Below are positions 57,112 through 64,000 of a DNA stretch of 64,000 nucleotides, one piece after another; position 1 is the first letter of the stretch; each line of letters starts with the position of its first letter. Source of the DNA: Sphingobacteriales bacterium (lineage in GTDB: Bacteria > Bacteroidota > Bacteroidia > Chitinophagales > Chitinophagaceae); NCBI GenBank assembly GCA_024642285.1, contig JAHEBJ010000003.1, forward strand, positions 1-64,000, in the 5' to 3' direction. The notes beneath the pieces were generated by a model. The model was given only the letters and a program-made list of their open reading frames with translations, was not told the origin of the DNA and did no database searches. Position numbers and translations under genes: made by a program.

Positions 57112-58329
57112 TTAGTTTGCTATGCTGGTGCTGATCAACTGACCATCATAAATATTCTGATAACCTTCTGTTATTAATTGATCTCCTGCTTTTAACCCGG
57201 CTTTAATCTCAACATTGTTACCATACACTTCACCAATTACAACAGTTTGTTTTTTTGCTACAGATTTTCCATTACCTAGTTTGGTAAGCAGGTAAACATA
57301 TTTGCTCGATTCATCACTTTGTACAGTATTAATTGGAATTACCACTGCGTTATTAGCTGCATAATCCATTATTTGTACAATAGCTGATTGGTTCGGTTTT
57401 AAAGCCGGATCAACCGGGATTTTTGCTTCGGCAATAAAGCCCATTTTAGTAGGGTCTATCGACTGACTTATCAATGAAATTTTTGAGGTCAGTTTTTTAT
57501 TTGCATCCGGAATATTGATTTCAATAGTTGAACCTTTGCTTATTCTTGTTAAATAATTTTCAGGAATATTGGTAACAACTTTTAAATTACTGGTGTTTAC
57601 AATTTTTATCTGAGGCCCCATTGCTGTCATTCCCTGAAAAGTTTCACCAACTCTTACGGCAACTATATCTGCAATGCCATTTACATCGCTGTACACATTG
57701 GCTGTTTTTGATTGCTCAATAGCCAGGTTAACCTGCTCGCCGGCAGCTTTTAACTGGTTCTCCAAACTCTCAACATTTGTTTTAGATGTGATCAATTGTA
57801 CTTCGGTACCAATGCCGGCATCCCAAAGATTTTTCTGCCGGTTGTACAGATTTTTAGCAAAGCTCAGCTGCGTTTTTATTCCTTCCAGTTGTTGCCTGGC
57901 CGCTGTTACCTGTTGCTGCATAATGGCATCATCCAGCTTTAATAAAAGCTGTCCTTTTTTTACAAACTGCCCTTGCTGTACAAATAAAGCTTTAACCTGG
58001 CCGGGCATTCCACGTGGCGATATGTAGGAGATATTCTCCGCATCAACATGTCCCTGCAGATCGATATAATGTTTAAAATCCTGTACCGTTACCGCAGTTA
58101 CTGCAACCAGTTTAACCTTTGCTGAATTAGCTGAGTTGCTGTCATTCTTTGCCAGTTCTGCTTCCAGCTTTTTGATCTCTTCATCGGTTGCAGTTCTTTG
58201 CATCTTTAATTTTTCAATGGCCGCTTTCGTATCATTAATTATAGCAGCATCGTCTTTTTTACTGCTGCCGCAGGATGCTATGACAACTGTAGCAAATGTT
58301 GCCATCAGGATTTGAGTTATTCTTTTCAT
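57112..58329 (-). CDS. RND periplasmic adaptor subunit (membrane fusion protein)
   Basis: Lipoprotein signal, coiled-coil, GQVKALFVQQGQFVKKGQLLLKLDDAIMQQQV lipoyl-like half motif. Confidence 0.93.
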   Translation of the reverse strand: MKRITQILMATFATVVIASCGSSKKDDAAIINDTKAAIEKLKMQRTATDEEIKKLEAELAKNDSNSANSAKVKLVAVTAVTVQDFKHYIDLQGHVDAENISYISPRGMPGQVKALFVQQGQFVKKGQLLLKLDDAIMQQQVTAARQQLEGIKTQLSFAKNLYNRQKNLWDAGIGTEVQLITSKTNVESLENQLKAAGEQVNLAIEQSKTANVYSDVNGIADIVAVRVGETFQGMTAMGPQIKIVNTSNLKVVTNIPENYLTRISKGSTIEINIPDANKKLTSKISLISQSIDPTKMGFIAEAKIPVDPALKPNQSAIVQIMDYAANNAVVIPINTVQSDESSKYVYLLTKLGNGKSVAKKQTVVIGEVYGNNVEIKAGLKAGDQLITEGYQNIYDGQLISTSIAN

Positions 58330-58352
58330 TGTTTTATGGTTAGTCTGTTTAA

Positions 58353-59756
58353 TTATAATTTTCCGGTTGCCTTTAAGAAATCAACTTTAGCAATGATGGC
58401 ATCGTACAAAGCACTGATATAATTGGTTTGTGCTGTTTTAAGGTCAATCTGCGCAGTATTAATTTCTGTTGATGATCCCGTACCTATTTCGTATTTCTTT
58501 TTAGTTTGATCGTACACTTTTTCAGCCAGTGACATATTCTTTTTCTGAAAATCCATAGTAGCAATGGCCGCAATAAAATTGTTTTTAGCATTTTCAACCT
58601 CAGCATCAATATTGATCTTTAGTGCCTCAGTTTGATTAACCGTCTTTTGTAATTGTAGTCTTGCTTGTTGCTTTTTTGCCTGCAATGCAAATCCATTAAA
58701 TATGGGTACTTTCATCTGAAGGCCTACATAGGAACTGGTAAACCAATCTCCTTTACCAAAAACGTCAAATCTGGTACGTTGCGCCTGTTTGCTATAGCCG
58801 CCAAGCAATGCAAACGTAGGTATCTGGCTTAGTTTGTATCTGCGGATGTTTAAACCGTTGAGTTCATTTGTCACGGCCATGATCTGAAAATCTTTTCTGT
58901 CGCTGTATTTGTACTCACTGGCTTCAAGCACACCGGCTTTAACCTCTTCATCATCCAGTTTATCAATTAACACCAGGCTGTCTTTGATGGGCATCCCCAT
59001 CAATAATTTCAAACCTGAGTAACCGTTTGCAAGCCTGTTATTGGCCTTTAATTTTTCTGTTTGCAGATTTGTTAGCTGTACCGATAGTTTATCAATATCC
59101 ACTCTTTCGGTAAAGCCGTTATCATACATTATCTGCACATCACGTTTTAATTTTTCAAGCCGGTCGATATTTGCATCGAGCAATTCAAGTTGGCTTTTTC
59201 CAACTACCAATTGGTAGTACACTTTGTATATATTGGCTTTTATGTTCTCTTCAGTCAGCTCAGCAATTCGCTCCTGAAGTTCGATAGTACCGTTACGGGC
59301 TTTTAATGCAATGAATACCTGGCCATCAAATACAATCTGGCTCATTGTTACCCCTGCACTGGCATTCCATGGGTTTCCCAACGGGAACAACAGGTCACTA
59401 AAACCAGCAGAAGGAAAATCAATTGGCTGACCATTGCCATCTTTGACGCCCTCATCGATAAGTACCTGATAGGTTGCAGGGCTGATAAAATCGGGTATTG
59501 GTTGCACCGGAATATTCAGATTCCGGGTGATGCCCGCACTACCATTTATCTGCGGTAAAGCTATTGAAGTTATATCCCTGTTCACCTGCTTCTGAATCAG
59601 AACATCCAGCAGGGCATTTTTTACCTGTACCGAATTTTGACTTGCGTAGTCTACGGCTTGCTTCAGTGAAAAGGAATGAATTTCCTGAGCTTTGGTAACC
59701 GCCGTTAATAGTACTAAACTACAGATGAGCAGTCTATGCTTCCCGATTTTTTTCAT
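58353..59756 (-). CDS. TolC family outer membrane efflux protein
   Basis: Signal peptide, SLKQAVDYASQNSVQVKNALLDV, duplicated OEP repeats, KKYEIGTGSSTEINTAQIDLKTAQTNYI. Confidence 0.94.
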   Translation of the reverse strand: MKKIGKHRLLICSLVLLTAVTKAQEIHSFSLKQAVDYASQNSVQVKNALLDVLIQKQVNRDITSIALPQINGSAGITRNLNIPVQPIPDFISPATYQVLIDEGVKDGNGQPIDFPSAGFSDLLFPLGNPWNASAGVTMSQIVFDGQVFIALKARNGTIELQERIAELTEENIKANIYKVYYQLVVGKSQLELLDANIDRLEKLKRDVQIMYDNGFTERVDIDKLSVQLTNLQTEKLKANNRLANGYSGLKLLMGMPIKDSLVLIDKLDDEEVKAGVLEASEYKYSDRKDFQIMAVTNELNGLNIRRYKLSQIPTFALLGGYSKQAQRTRFDVFGKGDWFTSSYVGLQMKVPIFNGFALQAKKQQARLQLQKTVNQTEALKINIDAEVENAKNNFIAAIATMDFQKKNMSLAEKVYDQTKKKYEIGTGSSTEINTAQIDLKTAQTNYISALYDAIIAKVDFLKATGKL

Positions 59757-59775
59757 CGCTGTTGTTTTATTCTGT

Positions 59776-60405
59776 TTAATTTTTAATTGTTTCTTTTTGT
59801 TCCTTATACTTCATGATCAGCTTATAGCCTTTCAGAGATACCAATCCAAAAAGAAAATGTACTATTATCTCCTCTTCTATCTTAGCCAGGTCGTGTTTTA
59901 AACTTCTCTGGAATTCTGGATTAAAAGGAATAAACATAGTTTCCACCCTGTACCTGCATAAAATATCAACTGCTATTTCGGGCCGGTACAATTCCTCGGC
60001 TACGCCACGTTCCAGGTTTTGGGTACATACATTAAAGAGGAACTCATTTTTGTGTTTCATGAATTTTCTGAATGCAGCCGGATGATACTTCTGCATATCA
60101 AACAGGATGGAAGGGTTCATGGTCTTGAACATTTCCGCCATCATATCCATCACCAGGAAAATTTCATGTACTGCATTATCTGCCTTGTCTCTGTCCGCAT
60201 TGCATTCATATTGGTTGGTTGCTATTACATCATCTACAACAGCTTCTACCAACTCGTCTTTATCTTTAAAATACTGGTAAATTGTTTTTTTACTCATACC
60301 CAGGTTAGCGGCAATATCATCCATACTAACACTGCGTATGCCATATTGCATAACCAGATCGTTGGCTGCTTTCTGAATCCGCTGTTTTGTATCTATTTCT
60401 GTCAT
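59776..60405 (-). CDS. TetR/AcrR family regulator
   Basis: QRIQKAANDLVMQYGIRSVSMDDIAANLGMSKKTIYQYFKDKDELV; ATG 60405 (MTEIDTKQ). Confidence 0.93.
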   Translation of the reverse strand: MTEIDTKQRIQKAANDLVMQYGIRSVSMDDIAANLGMSKKTIYQYFKDKDELVEAVVDDVIATNQYECNADRDKADNAVHEIFLVMDMMAEMFKTMNPSILFDMQKYHPAAFRKFMKHKNEFLFNVCTQNLERGVAEELYRPEIAVDILCRYRVETMFIPFNPEFQRSLKHDLAKIEEEIIVHFLFGLVSLKGYKLIMKYKEQKETIKN

Positions 60406-60544
60406 AATGGGGGGCAAAACTACAGAAACTTTTAATGTAACCAAAGTTTCCATCACTTTTTTTTGCCACTTATACCATTTTATTGCCGCATTGTACCTGA
60501 GGGCCGAAACCAACCTCAACGCAGCAAGAGGAGATCCAATCTGC

Positions 60545-60552
60545 TATCTTTG
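60545..60552 (+). promoter_or_regulatory. -7 box (TATCTTTG) for the DUF502 gene
   Basis: TATCTTTG 19 nt before ATG 60572. Confidence 0.45.
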
Positions 60553-60571
60553 TTATGTAAAACAAAAAACC

Positions 60572-61198
60572 ATGAAGAAGCATTTCAACTATAAAAAATT
60601 ATTACAGTATTTCCTACAGGGCCTGCTAATACTCGGGCCGGTAACCATTACTGTTTATTTTATTTATTGGGCGGTCTCTTCTATCGACAGCCTGATCCCT
60701 ATTTTTACCTATACCGATGCCCAGGGCATAGTCAGGGTACAGAATTATGGGATAGGTTTTGTTATCATCATAGCCGTACTCATCATTATTGGGTATTTCA
60801 GTTCCTTCTTTATTACCAGCCGGTTTTTAAGTTTTTTTAATAAGCTCCTTGAAAAAACGCCTGGCATAAAACATATTTACAGTACCACCCGTGATTTTTT
60901 TGAAGCCTTTGCAGGCGACAATAAAAAATTTACTAAACATGTATTGGCAAATATTGATGACAATGATGTTTGGCGCTTTGGTTTTATAACCCGTGATGAT
61001 ATGCAGGATTTTGGGTTGAATGAATATGTAACTGTTTATGTGCCCATGGCTTACTCTGTGGCAGGCAATGTATATGTAATACCCAAAAAAAGGGTACGGC
61101 TAATTGACAATATATCGGCAGCACAAACCATGAAGTTTGCTGTTAGCGGCGGCGTTACGGATATTGATGAAGACGAATCGAAAAAAACATCAACATAA
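60572..61198 (+). CDS. DUF502 domain-containing membrane protein
   Basis: MKKHFNYKKLLQYFLQGLLILGPVTITVYFIYWAVSSIDSLI...YGIGFVIIIAVLIIIGYFSS...LLEKTPGIKHIYSTTRDF. Confidence 0.9.
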   Translation: MKKHFNYKKLLQYFLQGLLILGPVTITVYFIYWAVSSIDSLIPIFTYTDAQGIVRVQNYGIGFVIIIAVLIIIGYFSSFFITSRFLSFFNKLLEKTPGIKHIYSTTRDFFEAFAGDNKKFTKHVLANIDDNDVWRFGFITRDDMQDFGLNEYVTVYVPMAYSVAGNVYVIPKKRVRLIDNISAAQTMKFAVSGGVTDIDEDESKKTST

Positions 61199-61229
61199 AA
61201 ATTGTATTTTTTGGTCAACTATAATTTGA

Positions 61230-62213
61230 ATGATGAAAAAAGTCTTTCGTTTTTTACTGCCTTTTATACTGCTGCTCATTACTAATTACAATGTGTATTG
61301 CTGGGGATTTTATGCCCATCAGAAAACAAATTACTACGCAGTTTTTTTATTGCCGCCCGAAATGATGGTCTTATATAAACCCAGTATTGCCTTCATAAGT
61401 GAGCATGCCATTGATCCCGATAAAAGGCGATATGCTGTACCTGATGAAGGACCCAGGCACTATATTGATATTGATCAGTACGGAAAATATCCGTACGATG
61501 CACTGCCTCGAAAATGGAGCGATGCCGTTGCTAAATTTACTGAAGATACATTGAAGCAACACGGGATTGTGCCCTGGCATGTACAAACCATGCTGAACCG
61601 GTTGACCAATGCATTTAAAGAAAAAAATTTCAGCCTCATTATGAAATACAGTGCCGAGATTGGTCACTATATTTCCGATGCTCATGTACCGCTGCATGCC
61701 AGCAGTAATCATAACGGGCAATACACAAACCAAAAAGGGATACATGGTTTTTGGGAAAGCCGTGTACCGGAATTACTGGCCGAAAAAGAATGGGATTTTT
61801 TTGTTGGTAAGGCCGACTACATAAAATATCCCGGCGATTTTATTTGGGCAAGGGTATTGGAAAGTGCTCAGGCTGCCGATACGGTTTTGTTGTACGAACG
61901 TGAGCTTACCAAGCAATTTGATGACGATAAAAAATATTCTTTTGAAGAGCGAAACGGAAAAACAATCCGCCAATATTCATCCGCCTTTACCATTGCATAC
62001 AATAAAAAACTTGATGGCATGATTGAGCGCCGCATGCGCCAATCCATTTATGCAATTGCTTCATTCTGGTACACTGCCTGGGTTAACGCCGGCCAACCCG
62101 ACCTGAAATCGTTGATTGCGCAAAAATTCAGCGAAGCAGATATTAAGGAGTTTGAAAACCTGAATAAACAGTGGAGTTCAGCAGGGAAGATGATTGGAAG
62201 AGAGGAGCAGTGA
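61230..62213 (+). CDS. Zinc-dependent phospholipase C / S1-P1 nuclease-like exported protein
   Basis: Signal peptide with mature N-terminal CWGFYAHQ, HYIDID, EIGHYISDAHVPLHASSNHNG, HGFWES zinc-ligand motifs. Confidence 0.82.
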   Translation: MMKKVFRFLLPFILLLITNYNVYCWGFYAHQKTNYYAVFLLPPEMMVLYKPSIAFISEHAIDPDKRRYAVPDEGPRHYIDIDQYGKYPYDALPRKWSDAVAKFTEDTLKQHGIVPWHVQTMLNRLTNAFKEKNFSLIMKYSAEIGHYISDAHVPLHASSNHNGQYTNQKGIHGFWESRVPELLAEKEWDFFVGKADYIKYPGDFIWARVLESAQAADTVLLYERELTKQFDDDKKYSFEERNGKTIRQYSSAFTIAYNKKLDGMIERRMRQSIYAIASFWYTAWVNAGQPDLKSLIAQKFSEADIKEFENLNKQWSSAGKMIGREEQ

Positions 62214-62234
62214 TACTAATTAAATTCATTTAGG

Positions 62235-62242
62235 TATTTTTG
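62235..62242 (+). promoter_or_regulatory. -7 box (TATTTTTG) for serC
   Basis: TATTTTTG 35 nt before GTG 62278. Confidence 0.4.
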
Positions 62243-62277
62243 CACACTAACAAATTTTATCAGTTAACCTTACAGCA

Positions 62278-63345
62278 GTGGTTCATAATTTCAATGCCGG
62301 CCCTTCTATTTTACCCAAAGTTGTTTTTGAAGAAGCTTCGCAGGCGGTACTTAATTATAATAATACCGGTTTGTCCATTTTGGAAATTGGTCATCGTACT
62401 TCTTTATTTCAGGATGTGATGGATGAAGCCAGGGCATTGGTAAGAGAACTGATGAAGCTGGATGATGACCGTGAAGTTTTGTTTTTGCATGGTGGCGCCA
62501 CCACACAGTTTATGCAGCTGCCGATGAACCTGCTGGACGATAAGGAAACAGCGGCCTATACTGATACAGGCGTATGGAGTACCAAGGCCATCAAGGAAGC
62601 AAAACTGTTTGGTAAAGTAGAAACCGTTTGCAGTAGTAAGGAAACCAATTTCAATTATATACCCAAGGATTTTGCTGTGCCTAATGATGCAAAATATCTG
62701 CACATCACCACCAACAACACCATTTACGGAACGCAGTGGCAAACAATTCCACATACCAGTAACAGTTTGGTGGCCGATATGAGCAGCGATGTTTTCAGCC
62801 GGGTGTTGGATTTTAATGCGTTCGATCTTATTTATGCCGGCGCACAAAAAAATATGGGACCGGCTGGTGTTAACCTGGTTGTGGTAAATAAAAATATTCT
62901 GGGGAAAGTAAAACGCAATATTCCTACTATACTCGATTACCGCAATCACATTAAAGAAGGATCTATGCTTAACACACCACCGGTTTTTGCTGTGTATGTG
63001 TGCATGCTCACTTTAAGATGGCTTAAGGCCAATGGAGGCATTGCTGCCATCGAAAAACTGAACAATGAAAAAGCCGCTGCATTATATGCGGCCATTGATG
63101 AAAGTACGTTATTTACCGGTACAGCCAATATAAATGACAGAAGTAAGATGAATGTTTGTTTTGTGATGAACGATCCATCTCTGGAAGAAACATTTTTAAA
63201 TTTTACCAAAGAAAACCAGATCGTCGGTATTAAGGGGCACAGACTGGTCGGCGGTTTTAGAGCTTCATTGTATAACGCACTTCCATTGAGTAGCGTAGAG
63301 GTTTTGGTGCAGCTGATGAAAGCGTTCACCAAAAAATATGCTTAA
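62278..63345 (+). CDS. serC: 3-phosphoserine/phosphohydroxythreonine aminotransferase (GTG start)
   Basis: HNFNAGPSILPKVVFEEASQAVLNYNNTGLSILEIGHRT, YAGAQKNMGPAGVNLVVV, GHRLVGGFRASLYNALP. Confidence 0.94.
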   Translation: MVHNFNAGPSILPKVVFEEASQAVLNYNNTGLSILEIGHRTSLFQDVMDEARALVRELMKLDDDREVLFLHGGATTQFMQLPMNLLDDKETAAYTDTGVWSTKAIKEAKLFGKVETVCSSKETNFNYIPKDFAVPNDAKYLHITTNNTIYGTQWQTIPHTSNSLVADMSSDVFSRVLDFNAFDLIYAGAQKNMGPAGVNLVVVNKNILGKVKRNIPTILDYRNHIKEGSMLNTPPVFAVYVCMLTLRWLKANGGIAAIEKLNNEKAAALYAAIDESTLFTGTANINDRSKMNVCFVMNDPSLEETFLNFTKENQIVGIKGHRLVGGFRASLYNALPLSSVEVLVQLMKAFTKKYA

Positions 63346-63383
63346 AACTAATTCGATACTTTTACAATACTTAAAACAACAGC

Positions 63384-64000
63384 ATGGTTACGATATCTCC
63401 TTTTAAAGCACTACGGCCAGCAGCAGACCTGGCAAAACAATTGGCATCACGTCCCTACGATGTGCTTAACAGCAAGGAAGCAAAGACAGAAGCAGAAGGA
63501 AACAACGTGAGTTTTTTACACATCACCAAAAGCGAAATTGATTTACCCGATAAAACCGACAGTCATTCGCAGGCTGTGTATGATAAAGCCAAAGAAAACC
63601 TGGATGCATTCATCAGCCGCAAGGTTCTGTTCAGGGAAAGCAAAGCCTGTTATTATATATATGAGTTAACCATGAATGGAAAAAGCCAGACGGGTTTGGT
63701 TTGCGGCAGTTCGGTTGATGATTATGAGAATGGACTGATAAAAAAACATGAATTCACCAGACCTGAGAAAGAGCAGGATCGCATAAATCACATAAAAACC
63801 AGCGGCGCTCAAACGGGTAATGTTTTTTTGGCTTACCGCAACCTCGCAGAAATTGATGCAATCATCAACAAATGGAAGGAAAAAAGTCCCGTGTATAATT
63901 TTACCGCCGATGATGGTATTCAACATAGTATCTGGATCGTAAATGATGACAACACTATTGAACAGATATCATCTATGTTTAAAGAAAAAGTTCTCTGTAC
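63384..64000 (+). CDS. DUF1015 family protein (3' truncated by window edge)
   Basis: Open frame from ATG 63384 to the window end: MVTISPFKALRPAADLAKQLASRPYDVLNSKEA...FLHITKSEIDLP. Not in ORF track because it lacks a stop. Confidence 0.85.
   Translation, partial: MVTISPFKALRPAADLAKQLASRPYDVLNSKEAKTEAEGNNVSFLHITKSEIDLPDKTDSHSQAVYDKAKENLDAFISRKVLFRESKACYYIYELTMNGKSQTGLVCGSSVDDYENGLIKKHEFTRPEKEQDRINHIKTSGAQTGNVFLAYRNLAEIDAIINKWKEKSPVYNFTADDGIQHSIWIVNDDNTIEQISSMFKEKVLC

Noticed and set aside
57112-60405. RND-MFP-TolC-TetR operon as a novel system
   Set aside because: Standard tripartite efflux operon arrangement for Bacteroidota; nothing unusual visible in motifs.
1-64000. CRISPR array, IS element, prophage, defence island, rRNA/tRNA genes
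   Set aside because: No regularly spaced repeats, transposase/integrase motifs, phage genes or recognisable structural RNAs seen; gene content is chromosomal housekeeping.

Overview
64-kb chromosomal segment of a Bacteroidota bacterium, probably Chitinophagaceae-like. Support for this: TAnnTTTG -7 promoter boxes, gldC/gldH, T9SS C-terminal sorting domains, DUF4290-murA, and a murI-skp-skp-bamA-uppS-DUF6089-gldH-yicC block. Gene content is mostly housekeeping: gcvH, murA, gmk, nadK, psd, cdsA, dusB, tadA, sod, yidD-rnpA-rpmH, murI, bamA, uppS, pheS, serC. It also has a two-component system, a TetR-TolC-MFP-RND efflux operon, a 5-oxoprolinase operon (pxpB-pxpC-pxpA plus an NRAMP-like transporter) and an arsenic operon (arsR-arsM-micropeptide-arsC). 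I saw no convincing tRNA/rRNA genes, IS elements, prophage or CRISPR array. The best lead is the arsenic operon. It holds an unlisted 26-aa Cys-Cys-rich micropeptide (MNTNQKDPMCCTTDSGCCGLTNWGCC). Its CC-x5-CC-G core matches the spacing of the ArsM N-terminus, and ArsR, ArsM and the micropeptide all end in Cys-Cys-stop. Other leads: an NRAMP-family protein lacking the metal-binding motifs inside the pxp operon; an intrinsic attenuator between rpmH and a TTG-start rnpA; a MurA with Asp in place of the fosfomycin-target Cys; a secreted Lys/Cys-rich small protein; a T9SS sorting domain with no passenger; and a gene-free region at about 39 kb with two facing DnaA-box-like sites and a minus-strand terminator. 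Product names come from reading motifs only; no database search was run.
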